Shown: positions 1-7,966, numbered from the stretch's first letter. The stretch is 64,000 nt of DNA from Brevibacterium gallinarum (GCF_014836885.1 NZ_JACSPY010000002.1:186001-250000), one strand, 5' to 3'. The notes: generated by a model not told the origin, from the letters alone. Made by a program: numbers and translations.

Positions 1-1576
1 GTGTGATCGGATCGGTTAGTTCGGCTTGGAATCGGGAGTGGAAGAGCGGGCGTTGGGTTCGGTCGAGTGTCTGGGGTGGTATCCAGGCGGGTAGTCCGTT
101 GATGAGTGTGGATCGCCAGCCGTGGCGTTCGTGCCAGGCGTGGTGGAAGCGGCAGAGCAGTGTGAGGTTGTTCAGATCGGTGGGTCCGCCGTGGCGGTGG
201 GCGTGCATGTGGTGGGCTTCGCACCAGCCGACGGGGATATCGCAGTCGGGGAAGCTGCAGCCGCGGTCGCGTGCTTTGAGCAGTGTCATCTGGGTTGGGG
301 TGGCGAACCGGGCCTCGGTGCGGACCTTGACGTCGCGGGTGCCTGGTCTGGTGGCCGAATAGTAGAACTTCCCTCCAGGGGAGAGCTGCAGGATGTCTTC
401 GAGGCGCGTGTGGCCGCCTGCGGCTTCGACCTCGCCTTCGCCGCGGGCGAGCTGTTCAGCTGTGGCAGTGACGACAAGAGCATAGGAACCGGCACCGGTG
501 GGTTCGCAGGCGCCGCGGGTGATGAGGACTGAGAACCGGTCATGGCGGCGTGCACCGTCGGGGCGGTTGTCGTCGAAGACCGGCGCGACTGTCGGGCTGC
601 CATCGACAGTCGACGCGTTTGGTTGGCAGCCGGCGTCCTCCCAGGAGTCTGCGAAGGGTTCCAGGGCGGGTGGGCCGAATGACGAGCCTACGGCATCGAG
701 GTGACCGGCACCGGCCACAGTGGAACCGTCTTCTTCAGGGGACGCGGAGCCGCCCTGTGGATCGTTTGCTGTCGTGTGGACGGCATCGATAATGTCGGCT
801 GGGCCTTGTTGGCGGTTGGTCAGCAGTGCGTTGAGGGTCAGCCCGGTTGTCGAGTCGAGGAGTCCGCGGAGGATCCAGTCGCCGTTGGTTTTCTGGTTGA
901 CGGTGACGAAGTAGTCGTCGGGATGGCTGGGTTCGGTTTCGAGTTTTCCGTCTGGGTCGAGGTAGCCGAGGATGCGTTTGCCGAGCACCCGGAATTCCTC
1001 CACTCGCAGGCCTGGGGCGTTTTCGACCAGGACCCGTTCGATGGCGGGTTTGTGTTCGGCGCGCACGCGAGGTGGCAGAGCATCGATCTGCTTGATGATC
1101 GCCTGCGCCTGGTCTACCGAGATCGTGCCTGCCTGCAGACAGGCAGCAACTTCCGGCAGCTGGGCTGGGATCGGCTGACCGGTCGTGCTGTGATGCTCCG
1201 TTAAACAGCGAGCCATCGACAGCCGGCGGCGGGCCTCGTGGGTGGTGATGCGCATCTTCTGTTTCAGTAGTGCTGGCAGCTTCCGCACATCGTAGTGGCT
1301 GGGTTCGATCTGCTCTGACATGAGGCGTGTGCTTTGTGCGGTGGCGGATTCGAGTTTCCGGCGGACGAGCTCAAGTCCCTTGCCGATGGCGATCGCTGCG
1401 GCACTGTCGAGGGCGGCATTGTGCTGGATCGTGGAGGCGGTGTCCTCTAGTGCCGTGACCGTGGCCAGCAGTTCGGGGCAGTGTGATTTGAGCTGCGCGA
1501 TGTCGGCGGCATCGAGGAACTCAGGATGGGCTTCGGCCGGATGGGCTCCCTCGGCCGGAACGGACTCGGCGGTCAT
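1..1576 (-). CDS. DUF222 / 13E12-family protein with C-terminal HNH nuclease domain (3' end cut by window edge)
   Basis: Reading the minus strand from an ATG at 1576-1574 gives 525 open codons that run off the left edge, so the stop is not seen. A very strong ribosome site (AAGGAGGTGAT, 1583-1593) decides the start. The N-terminal ~430 residues are the alpha-helical DUF222 type, followed by an HNH finger at about residues 439-480: CSFPDCDIPVGWCEAHH, then HRHGGPTDLNNLTLLC and FHHAWHERHGW. This cysteine/histidine/asparagine pattern is the classic ending of actinobacterial 13E12-repeat proteins, which occur in many copies per genome. Their substrate and role are not established; nuclease activity is inferred from the HNH motif only. 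Residues ~265-335 look disordered, with Gly/Ser/Asp/Pro-rich sequence. The gene stands alone, with the next minus-strand gene ending 246 bp upstream of its start. Confidence 0.88.
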   Translation of the reverse strand, partial: MTAESVPAEGAHPAEAHPEFLDAADIAQLKSHCPELLATVTALEDTASTIQHNAALDSAAAIAIGKGLELVRRKLESATAQSTRLMSEQIEPSHYDVRKLPALLKQKMRITTHEARRRLSMARCLTEHHSTTGQPIPAQLPEVAACLQAGTISVDQAQAIIKQIDALPPRVRAEHKPAIERVLVENAPGLRVEEFRVLGKRILGYLDPDGKLETEPSHPDDYFVTVNQKTNGDWILRGLLDSTTGLTLNALLTNRQQGPADIIDAVHTTANDPQGGSASPEEDGSTVAGAGHLDAVGSSFGPPALEPFADSWEDAGCQPNASTVDGSPTVAPVFDDNRPDGARRHDRFSVLITRGACEPTGAGSYALVVTATAEQLARGEGEVEAAGGHTRLEDILQLSPGGKFYYSATRPGTRDVKVRTEARFATPTQMTLLKARDRGCSFPDCDIPVGWCEAHHMHAHRHGGPTDLNNLTLLCRFHHAWHERHGWRSTLINGLPAWIPPQTLDRTQRPLFHSRFQAELTDPIT

Positions 1577-1822
1577 GGCAGATCACCTCCTTCGGTGTAT
1601 CTGCTTCCAACCTAGATTGAGGCACGGACACCCCTACCACAGAACGAGCCCTCATCGCGGCGAAAACGGGCCCGGCAGCCTGCGAAACAGCTATCGTTGC
1701 AGGTCAGGATGCAAAGAAAATTCTTTGAAGAAATTTTCGGCCATACCCTGCGGTCCCACTCCGCCGGTCGCGTGAACGACGCAGTTCGAACTCCCCGCTC
1801 CGCCGATCAGAGCGCGGTCTGA
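1577..1822. promoter_or_regulatory. Spacer upstream of the DUF222 gene with AT-rich palindrome and a hairpin at the hydrolase stop
   Basis: This gap holds no convincing gene. An AT-rich island at 1712-1738 stands out from the GC-rich surroundings. It contains CAAAGAAAATTCTTTG (1712-1727, 7-bp arms) overlapping GAAAATT...AATTTTC (1716-1738). It lies upstream of the DUF222 gene and could be its promoter or operator. A second hairpin, GATCAGA-gcgcgg-TCTGATC (about 1805-1824), overlaps the stop of the downstream hydrolase gene and may be a weak terminator for it. Confidence 0.35.
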
Positions 1823-2410
1823 TCAGGTCCGGTTGCGGTCGATCTCCTCTGCCAGGAACGCCTGCACCCGGGCCATGAGCAGCCGGGCCAAGTCTGCGTC
1901 GTACTCCGGGGCAGACGGGTCGGTGAACAGGTGCGCGCTGCCGGGGTAGACGAACTGCGCGGCGTTCGCCCCCGCCTCGGCGACGGAGGCGACGAGCAGC
2001 TCCGGTGCACCGGCATCGATCCACTCATCGCCGATCGCATAGTGGATCTGCACAGGCACCCCGGCTTGCCAGGAGGTCTTCTTCGGCACACCTCCGGCGT
2101 GGAACAACAGCGCGCCGGCCGCCCGCGGATCCCGCTTGCCCATCGACTGCGCCATCGCGGCACCGAGTGACCAACCGCCGAACACGAGCGGCCCCTCGAG
2201 GTCCTCGATGAGGCTGGCAACCCGCTTCGCCAACTCCGGGAAGCTGACGTCGTCACGGTAGGCGATTCCCGCCTCGACCGAGTCGAAGACATGACCGTCG
2301 TAGTAGTCGGGAGTGTGGACGGCATGACCGGCATCGGAGAACTGCGCGGCCAGCTGCGTCATGCCCTCGGTCAGCCCGAGCGCGGAATGGAAGAGCACAA
2401 GATCAGCCAT
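1823..2410 (-). CDS. Dienelactone hydrolase family alpha/beta hydrolase
   Basis: A 195-residue alpha/beta hydrolase, the usual length for the dienelactone hydrolase family. The start chosen is ATG 2410-2408 (MADLVLFHSALG) with AGGATGAGG just upstream; a longer reading frame reaches 2524 but lacks a ribosome site. The nucleophile elbow is GGWSLGAAMAQ at about residue 75-85. Here the nucleophile is Ser in GxSxG, where classical dienelactone hydrolase has Cys. The acid and base fit AIGDEWID and YPGSAHLF. The substrate is unknown; a carboxymethylenebutenolidase activity is not supported by neighbours, because no ortho-cleavage genes lie nearby. It is divergent from the FMN dehydrogenase gene, sharing a ~107 bp spacer. 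Confidence 0.82.
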   Translation of the reverse strand: MADLVLFHSALGLTEGMTQLAAQFSDAGHAVHTPDYYDGHVFDSVEAGIAYRDDVSFPELAKRVASLIEDLEGPLVFGGWSLGAAMAQSMGKRDPRAAGALLFHAGGVPKKTSWQAGVPVQIHYAIGDEWIDAGAPELLVASVAEAGANAAQFVYPGSAHLFTDPSAPEYDADLARLLMARVQAFLAEEIDRNRT

Positions 2411-2517
2411 GACCTCATCCTGGCACACGCGCACGGCGGTTCCCAGCCCGTCTGGGGCCGGATCTTCTCTGCCGACCACCGCCTCGGCGACGGCGGGCAA
2501 GACGGTAGCCTGTGGCC

Positions 2518-3750
2518 ATGGCACTACGACGACGCATTCCCCGCTGGAACGATCTCCGCCCGCTCATGCAGTTCGACGTGCAGCTCAACCGGCGCCAGCA
2601 GCGCCTGAGCCGCGTCAGCAGCATCGAGGACCTGCGCAAGATCGCCAAGCGACGGACCCCGACCGGGCCGTTCGACTACGTTGATGGGGCGGCCGAGTCC
2701 GAGGTCACCCATCGCAGCAACCGCGAGGCGTTCGCCGAGCTCGAATTCGTCCCGGCGATCCTGGCCGGCAACGACCAGCTCGACCTGACCGCCAGCGTGG
2801 CCGCGGAGACCTTCCGGCTGCCGGTGGGCATCGCGCCGACCGGATTCACGCGCATGATGCAGGCCGAAGGCGAGATCGCAGGTGTGCGGGCCGCCGAACG
2901 GGCCGGGGTGCCGTTCTCGCTGTCGACGATGGGCACACAGTCGATCGAGGACGTCGCGGCGGCGGCGCCGAATGCGACGAAGTGGTTCCAGCTGTACCTG
3001 TGGCGCGACCGCGACGCCTCCCATGACCTCATCCAGCGCGCGTGGGCGGCCGGCTACCGGACGCTGCTCGTCACCGTCGACACCGCGATCGCCGGGCGGC
3101 GGTTGCGCGATGTGCGCAACGGCCTGACCGTGCCGCCGAAGCTGACGCTGGGCACCGTGCTCGACGCGTCCTACCGGCCCGAATGGTGGATCAACTTCCT
3201 CACCACCGACCCGCTGACCTTCGCGTCGCTGTCCGATGACACCGCCTCGCTGGCCGAGCTCATCAACGGGATGTTCGACCCGACCCTGTCGATGGAGGAC
3301 CTCGCCTGGATCCGCGAGCAGTGGCCCGGGAAGCTGTTCGTCAAAGGTGTGCTCACCGCCGAGGACACGCAGCGCTCACTCGACAACGGCGCCGACGGCC
3401 TCGTCGTATCGAATCACGGCGGTCGCCAGCTCGACCGCGCGCCGACGAGCTTCGATGCCCTACCGGTGGTGCGTGCCGCCGCCGGAGACGATGTCGAGAT
3501 CATCCTCGACTCCGGGATCATGCACGGTGCCGACATCCTCGCCGCGCTCGCCTACGGGGCCGACTTCACGCTCATCGGCCGGGCATACCTCTACGGCCTG
3601 ATGGCTGCAGGCGAGGCCGGCGTGCGCAAGGTCCTCGAACTGCTCGAAGCGCAGATGCGGGTGACCATGCACCTCATGGGTGCCGCGACTCTCGCGGACC
3701 TCAACCCGGATATGATCCGCCGGGCTGAACGAGACCGCGGCGAGGGCTGA
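2518..3750 (+). CDS. FMN-dependent alpha-hydroxy-acid dehydrogenase/oxidase (L-lactate dehydrogenase LldD-like)
   Basis: A 410-residue member of the FMN-dependent (S)-2-hydroxy-acid dehydrogenase family, which oxidises L-lactate, glycolate or mandelate to the 2-oxo acid. The family fingerprint SNHGGRQLD lies at about residues 298-306 and holds the catalytic histidine and the arginine that binds the substrate carboxylate. FMN-binding features include PVGIAPTGF near residue 103, the QLYLWRDR segment, the lysine in KLFVKGVL, and DSGIMHGADILAALAYGA near 331 for the phosphate. ATG at 2518 is preferred; a GTG two codons upstream (2512) is in frame. No strong ribosome site is visible. Lactate is the commonest substrate, but the sequence does not settle it. 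It shares a divergent spacer with the hydrolase gene and is followed 34 bp later by thpR. Confidence 0.85.
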   Translation: MALRRRIPRWNDLRPLMQFDVQLNRRQQRLSRVSSIEDLRKIAKRRTPTGPFDYVDGAAESEVTHRSNREAFAELEFVPAILAGNDQLDLTASVAAETFRLPVGIAPTGFTRMMQAEGEIAGVRAAERAGVPFSLSTMGTQSIEDVAAAAPNATKWFQLYLWRDRDASHDLIQRAWAAGYRTLLVTVDTAIAGRRLRDVRNGLTVPPKLTLGTVLDASYRPEWWINFLTTDPLTFASLSDDTASLAELINGMFDPTLSMEDLAWIREQWPGKLFVKGVLTAEDTQRSLDNGADGLVVSNHGGRQLDRAPTSFDALPVVRAAAGDDVEIILDSGIMHGADILAALAYGADFTLIGRAYLYGLMAAGEAGVRKVLELLEAQMRVTMHLMGAATLADLNPDMIRRAERDRGEG

Positions 3751-3784
3751 GGAGCCGGTCAGGGTGCGGGGTTGAGGAGGACTG

Positions 3785-4351
3785 ATGGGACAGCGGATGT
3801 TCACCGCCATCCACCCGCCGTCTGAGATTGTGCAGACGCTGGGTGAGCTCGTCGAGCCTCGGCGCGGGATCGACGAGAACCTGCGCTTCACAGCTGAACG
3901 CTTGTGGCATGTGACGCTGGCGTTCATGCCCGATGTCACTACCGACTGCGAGGACCGGATCGACGAGATGCTCGCCGAGACCGCCCAGACGATTGCGCCC
4001 TTCGACATCGAGTTGGCTGGGGGAGGAGCGTTTCCGAACGCGGCCGAGGCGAAGGTGCTCTACCTCGGGATCGGGGCGGGGCGGGATGAGGTCATCCGCC
4101 TGCAGCAGCGGGCGCGCAATGTCGCCAACAATGCTGGCACCCGTGTCGACTCGACCGACCCGGTGCCGCACCTGACGATCGCCCGCACCGGCAGGCGGGC
4201 GATCAACGCGACGAAATGGCTGCAGGTGCTCGACGCATTCCCCGCATTGCGGTGGCGGGTCGAGGCGATCAGTCTTGTCGCTTCTCACCGCGGGCACGGG
4301 CCGACCCGGCATGAAGTGCTCGGAACGCACCGGCTGACAGGGCGGGGCTGA
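3785..4351 (+). CDS. thpR: RNA 2',3'-cyclic phosphodiesterase (2'-5' RNA ligase family)
   Basis: A 188-residue two-histidine phosphoesterase. Both catalytic HxT motifs are present with normal spacing: WHVTLAFM (His-Val-Thr, residue ~41) and VPHLTIAR (His-Leu-Thr, residue ~127). The N-terminal MFTAIHPP and the RVDSTDPVPHLTIAR segment are typical of ThpR/LigT. The enzyme opens 2',3'-cyclic phosphates to 2'-phosphates in vitro, and its cellular role is not settled. A GAGGAGG ribosome site precedes ATG 3785. It may be co-transcribed with the hydroxy-acid dehydrogenase upstream (34 bp gap), though no functional link is evident. Confidence 0.88.
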   Translation: MGQRMFTAIHPPSEIVQTLGELVEPRRGIDENLRFTAERLWHVTLAFMPDVTTDCEDRIDEMLAETAQTIAPFDIELAGGGAFPNAAEAKVLYLGIGAGRDEVIRLQQRARNVANNAGTRVDSTDPVPHLTIARTGRRAINATKWLQVLDAFPALRWRVEAISLVASHRGHGPTRHEVLGTHRLTGRG

Positions 4352-4482
4352 GCCGGTCAGAGCCGCGAACGTCGTTGACTACCACATCGACGAGCGTTGA
4401 TGTTGCAGTGAACGTTGTTGAGGTCCCGAAACCGGGCTGGCCCGGCTGGCCGCGTGCAGTTCATGTGGACTCGACGCACGCC

Positions 4483-4574
4483 GATTCCGCACGACGTGCA
4501 CACCATCGCCGGATCAGCGTGCGTTTCGTGTGGAACCGAGAAGTCTCGATTCCACACGACGTGCACACCATCGC
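4483..4574. repeat. 27-bp direct repeat pair enclosing an imperfect hairpin
   Basis: Two copies of a 27-bp sequence, at 4483-4509 and 4548-4574, differ at one base (GATTCCrCACGACGTGCACA followed by CCATCGC). Between and overlapping them is an inverted repeat at 4526-4559: arms TCGTGTGGAA..CGAG and CTCG..TTCCACACGA, one mismatch and an AAGT loop. The spacer between thpR and the pterin dehydratase gene (4352-4586) holds nothing else recognisable. The hairpin could terminate transcription of the two convergent genes, but the flanking direct repeats are unusual for a terminator. Confidence 0.7.
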
Positions 4575-4586
4575 TCACAGCCGAGT

Positions 4587-4895
4587 TCAGACGGTCTCGA
4601 TGCCCGCTTCGGCTGCCAGCTGGCTGATCTTCCGGGCCATGCGGACGTCGCGGCTCGTCAGCCCTCCGACATCATGGCTCCACAGCGTCACCTGCACCTG
4701 CGGGTAGGACAGCAGTATGTCGGGATGATGGTCGGCGTCCTCAGCGGCAGCGCCGATCCGGTTGGTGAACTCCAGGCCCGCGGCGAAATCGCCGGTGCGG
4801 AACGTCGCCACGATCGTCTCGTCGCGCTGCTCCCAACCGGTCAGGTTCGCCGCGGCGATCTCTGCAGGACTGAGTTTCTTCTTCGGATCACTCAT
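4587..4895 (-). CDS. phhB: 4a-hydroxytetrahydrobiopterin dehydratase (pterin-4a-carbinolamine dehydratase)
   Basis: A 102-residue protein of normal family length. The catalytic signature is AEDADHHPDILLSYPQV, then TLWSHDVGGLTSRD, giving the His-His-Pro, Tyr and Trp-x-His-Asp positions of the PCD/DCoH fold. It dehydrates 4a-hydroxytetrahydropterin formed by aromatic amino acid hydroxylases. No phenylalanine hydroxylase lies in the window, so the partner is elsewhere or the protein serves another pterin route. It is the last minus-strand gene after the hpa block (58 bp after the alcohol dehydrogenase stop), which makes a link to aromatic amino acid catabolism plausible but unproven. Confidence 0.9.
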   Translation of the reverse strand: MSDPKKKLSPAEIAAANLTGWEQRDETIVATFRTGDFAAGLEFTNRIGAAAEDADHHPDILLSYPQVQVTLWSHDVGGLTSRDVRMARKISQLAAEAGIETV

Positions 4896-4953
4896 GGCTC
4901 AACCGTGTCACAGGCGCAGAGCCGCTGGGAAGTGCGGGCTCTGCAGGAGGCCC

Positions 4954-6144
4954 TCAGCCCTCCGCCGGCTCGTCGAACATGATGACCTGGCGGACGGCCT
5001 GGCCGTCGGCGAGGGTGTCGAGGGCGTCGTTGATCTCCTCCAGCCGGATGTGCCCGGAGATGAGCTCGCCGACCGGCAGCGCACCCTCACGCCACAGTCG
5101 CTCATAGACCTGGATGTCGCGCGCCGGCACAGCCGAGCCGAGGTAGGAGCCGATGATCGTGCGCGCCTCAGCGGTGAGCACGAGCGGGGTGATCTCCGAG
5201 CGCGCATCCGGTGCCGGCAGGCCGACGGTCACGGTCGTCCCACCGACCCCGGTCGCAGCGACAGCGGTCTCAAAGGCCTGCGGATGCCCGGCGGCCTCGA
5301 TGACGACAGCCGCGCGCACACCCTGCTCAGCCACCTCGGCTGGGGTGTGAGCGGCATCGGCGCCGAGCTCGATCGCCCGGGACAGCTTCGCCGGATTCGC
5401 ATCGACGCCGATCACCTTGCCGACATGGCCGTCCGCGCCACCATCGCCGCCACCACCGTCGCCGCCATCGTCTCTGCCGGCCCGGGCGCGCTTCTTCAGC
5501 GACAGCGCGGTGATGAGCGCAGCCATCCCGACCCCGCCGAGTCCGACGACCATGACATCGTCGCCGTCGGCTGGACGGCCGGCGTTGATGACCGCCCCGC
5601 CGCCGGTGAGCACCGCACAGCCGAGGACCGCGGCGATGTCGGCAGGCACATCCGCTCCGACCGGCACGACCGAGGAGCGGTGCAGCACCGCATGGGGGGC
5701 GAAACCGGAGACGCCGAGGTGGTGGCGCACCTCTGCCCCGTCGCGGCGCAGCAGGATCCGGTCGCCGACGAGGGTGCCGGCGTTGTTGACCGCAGTGCCC
5801 CGAGTGCACGGCAGCTTGCCGTCGGTCGCGCAGTTGGCGCACTGCCCGCAGCGCGGCAGGAACACGGTGCTCACCTGCTGGCCGGGCACGAGGTCGGTGA
5901 CCTGCTCACCGACCCGTTCGACGATGCCCGAGGCCTCGTGGCCGAGTAGCATCGGGGTGGGCCGGGGCCGGTTGCCGTCGACGACGGACAGATCCGAGTG
6001 GCACAGCCCTGCGGCGCGGATGCGCACGAGCACATCCTCAGGACCGGGTTCGGCGAGGTCGAGGCGGCTGATCGTCAGCGGGTGGGTGTCGGCGTAGGGG
6101 CGGGCGGCCCCGATCTGTTCGAGGACGGCTCCGGTGATCTGCAT
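4954..6144 (-). CDS. Zinc-dependent medium-chain alcohol dehydrogenase with a Gly/Asp-rich insertion
   Basis: A 396-residue zinc MDR dehydrogenase. The start is ATG 6144 (MQITGAVLEQ) behind GGGGAGAG; the open frame extends to 6204 without a ribosome site. Catalytic zinc ligands sit in GLCHSDLSV and GHEASG, structural zinc cysteines in CGQCANC...C, and the NAD-binding motif is GLGGVG. The order is that of class III/aryl alcohol dehydrogenases. An insertion of about 21 residues made almost only of Gly, Asp, Arg and Ala (about residues 235-256, GRDDGGDGGGGDGGADG) follows the first Rossmann helix, where relatives have a short loop. It lies 101 bp downstream of hpaI on the same strand, so it may oxidise an alcohol or aldehyde of the hydroxyphenylacetate pathway (inference). 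Confidence 0.87.
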   Translation of the reverse strand: MQITGAVLEQIGAARPYADTHPLTISRLDLAEPGPEDVLVRIRAAGLCHSDLSVVDGNRPRPTPMLLGHEASGIVERVGEQVTDLVPGQQVSTVFLPRCGQCANCATDGKLPCTRGTAVNNAGTLVGDRILLRRDGAEVRHHLGVSGFAPHAVLHRSSVVPVGADVPADIAAVLGCAVLTGGGAVINAGRPADGDDVMVVGLGGVGMAALITALSLKKRARAGRDDGGDGGGGDGGADGHVGKVIGVDANPAKLSRAIELGADAAHTPAEVAEQGVRAAVVIEAAGHPQAFETAVAATGVGGTTVTVGLPAPDARSEITPLVLTAEARTIIGSYLGSAVPARDIQVYERLWREGALPVGELISGHIRLEEINDALDTLADGQAVRQVIMFDEPAEG

Positions 6145-6245
6145 CGTCTCTCCCCTCAGTCCGGCAGGCGCGGCCTGCCCGGATTCCGGCGGTGGAATCC
6201 TCATCGTAGGGCGGCGGTGAGCGTCAGATCAATGCCTGTGCATCC

Positions 6246-7085
6246 TCAGTTCCCGATGAAGTCCGCGGCGAGCTTCTCCGCCCCGCGGGCGACGATCGCG
6301 ACATCAGCGCCGACGAGGATGAACTGGGCACCGGCCTCGGCATAGGCGCGCGCGGTGTCCGGGTCGAAGGCGTTGACACCGGCGAAGGTGCCGGCCGCCC
6401 GCACCTCGGCGAGCACCGAGCGCACCGCAGCGACCACCTCGGGGTGGGTCTGCTGGCCGAGGTGCCCCATCGAGGCGGCGAGGTCGGAGGGCCCGACGAA
6501 CACCCCGTCGATGCCCGGCGTCGAGGCGATCGCCGCGGCGTTCTCCACCCCGGTGCGCGTCTCGATCTGCACGAACACGGACACGTGCGCGGCGGCTTCG
6601 GTGAGGTAGTCCGGCACCCGGTTCCAGCGCGCCGAGCGCGCCAGCGCCGAACCGACACCGCGCACCCCAGCCGGCGGATACTGCGCAGCCGCGGCCACCG
6701 CCTCGGCCTCGGCTCGCGTCGAGACCATTGGCACGAGGATGTTCTGCGCGCCCAGATCGAGGACCTGCTTGATGATCGTCGCATCGGCCACCGGCACCCG
6801 CACGACCGGCGTCGTCGGGTAGGCGGAGACGGCGTAGAGCTGGTGGAGGACCGCTTCGAGGCTGTTGGGCGTGTGCTCCATGTCGATGAGCAGCCAGTCG
6901 AGGCCGGCTCCGGCCATGATCTCGGCCATCGTCGGCGAGCCCGACGACACCCAGCCGCCGTAGAGCGTGCGCCCGGCAGCAGTGCCCGCGCCCGAGGCGG
7001 CGGTCGCCTGCGCATCAGACGCGCCCGAGGTGCCGGTCGCCTGCTGCAGTTCGGCGGCGAAGGTCGGGTTCAGACGAAGCGGCAT
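6246..7085 (-). CDS. hpaI: 4-hydroxy-2-oxoheptane-1,7-dioate aldolase (HpaI/HpcH family)
   Basis: A 279-residue class II pyruvate aldolase that splits the product of HpaH to pyruvate and succinate semialdehyde, the last step of homoprotocatechuate meta-cleavage. Family motifs: DWLLIDMEHTPNS, TPVVRVPVAD, LGAQNILVPMV (the metal-binding glutamate region follows), VFVQIETRTGVEN (metal Glu) and GIDGVFVGPSDLAASMG (metal Asp). The ATG at 7085 lies inside the end of hpaH (16-bp overlap), so translation is probably coupled. The first ~35 residues carry an Ala/Thr/Gly/Ser insertion, encoded by a 33-bp-period repeat (6988-7044), between NPTFAAEL and the GRTLYGGW start of the barrel. It should be a disordered arm. 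Confidence 0.9.
   Translation of the reverse strand: MPLRLNPTFAAELQQATGTSGASDAQATAASGAGTAAGRTLYGGWVSSGSPTMAEIMAGAGLDWLLIDMEHTPNSLEAVLHQLYAVSAYPTTPVVRVPVADATIIKQVLDLGAQNILVPMVSTRAEAEAVAAAAQYPPAGVRGVGSALARSARWNRVPDYLTEAAAHVSVFVQIETRTGVENAAAIASTPGIDGVFVGPSDLAASMGHLGQQTHPEVVAAVRSVLAEVRAAGTFAGVNAFDPDTARAYAEAGAQFILVGADVAIVARGAEKLAADFIGN
6988..7044. repeat. In-frame 33-bp-period direct repeat inside hpaI
   Basis: Two 24-bp copies (6988-7011 and 7021-7044) differ at only two positions and are spaced 33 bp, keeping the reading frame. They contain the core GCCCGAGGCGG seen at many other places in the window. They encode the Ala/Thr/Ser/Gly-rich N-terminal insertion of HpaI. Confidence 0.85.
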
Positions 7086-7855
7086 GAGATCGTTCCCATC
7101 TGTCCATAGTCGGCCAGCACGGTGTCGCCGGGCTGGACCCACATCGGTTTCGTGAACGAGCCGGCGAGGATCACCTCGCCGGCGGCGAGGCTGTCGCCGT
7201 GCTCGGCGAGCTTGTTCGCCAGCCACACGACACCCATCGCCGGGTGGTTGAGCACTGCGGCGGCGACACCGGAGTCCTCGATCGACTCGTTGCGGTACAG
7301 CAGTGCGGACACCCAGCGCAGGTCGACGTCGTGCGGGTCGGTCGGGTTGCCGCCGACGACCATCGCACCCATCGCGGCGTTGTCGCTGATGGTGTCGACG
7401 ATGCTGCGGCCCTCCATCTCGACGCGGCTGTCGAGGATCTCCAGGGCCGGGATAACGTATTCGGTGGCGCGCATGACGTCGAAGACGGTGACATCGGGGC
7501 CTGCGAGCGGCTCCTTGAGCGCGAAGGCGAGTTCGACTTCGATGCGCACCCCGGAGAACCGCTCATGCTCGATGACCGAACCGTTCTCGTAGACCATGTC
7601 GGAGAAGATGACGCCGTAGTCCGGTTCGCTGATCCCGGTCGCCTGCTGCATGACCTTCGAGGTCAGGCCGATCTTGCGGCCGGCCTGCCTCCGCCCGGCG
7701 GCGATCTGGCGGCGGCGCCACTCGTTCTGCACCGCATAGGCGTCCTCGACGGTCATGGACTCGAACCGGGCGGTCAGCCTCGGGATCTGGGTGTGGGTGC
7801 GCTCAGCCTCGGCGAGCTCGTCGGCGATCTGGGCGATGGTCTGCTCATCGAGCAT
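7070..7855 (-). CDS. hpaH: 2-oxo-hept-4-ene-1,7-dioate hydratase
   Basis: A 261-residue hydratase of the MhpD/HpaH branch of the fumarylacetoacetate hydrolase superfamily, adding water to 2-oxo-hept-3/4-ene-dioate ahead of the HpaI aldolase. Typical features: VQNEWRRRQIAAGRRQAGRKIGLTS (split here only by family convention), DYGVIFSDMV, GVRIEVELAFAL with the paired metal-binding glutamates, and PALEILDSR. ATG 7855 is chosen, behind AAGGAG, over an upstream TTG at 7870. It overlaps hpaI at its 3' end by 16 bp and follows hpaD after a 111-bp spacer that contains a large inverted repeat. Confidence 0.92.
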   Translation of the reverse strand: MLDEQTIAQIADELAEAERTHTQIPRLTARFESMTVEDAYAVQNEWRRRQIAAGRRQAGRKIGLTSKVMQQATGISEPDYGVIFSDMVYENGSVIEHERFSGVRIEVELAFALKEPLAGPDVTVFDVMRATEYVIPALEILDSRVEMEGRSIVDTISDNAAMGAMVVGGNPTDPHDVDLRWVSALLYRNESIEDSGVAAAVLNHPAMGVVWLANKLAEHGDSLAAGEVILAGSFTKPMWVQPGDTVLADYGQMGTISCRFV

Positions 7856-7880
7856 GGGGTCTCCTTCCAAGCGGAGGTGC

Positions 7881-7946
7881 CCACCGCCTCGGGAACGGTG
7901 GCCTGGCAGCGGCTGCCGAAGGCAGCGACCGCGCCCGAGGCGGTGG
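7881..7946. repeat. Nested hairpin built from two inverted copies of the dispersed CCGAGGCGGTGG motif
   Basis: The arms CCACCGCCTCGGG (7881-7893) and CCCGAGGCGGTGG (7934-7946) are perfectly complementary. Inside is a second hairpin, GCTGCC-gaa-GGCAGC. It fills the spacer between hpaD and hpaH on the transcribed strand, so it would form in the operon mRNA. It may act as an RNA processing or attenuation element or be a mobile miniature repeat. No T-run follows, so a simple terminator is less likely. Confidence 0.75.
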
Positions 7947-7966
7947 TGCGGGTGGGGTGGGATGGA

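Noticed and set aside
4357..4578. Minus-strand 73-codon frame in the thpR-phhB spacer
   Set aside because: Its only structure comes from the 27-bp repeats and hairpin; no ribosome site or family resemblance.
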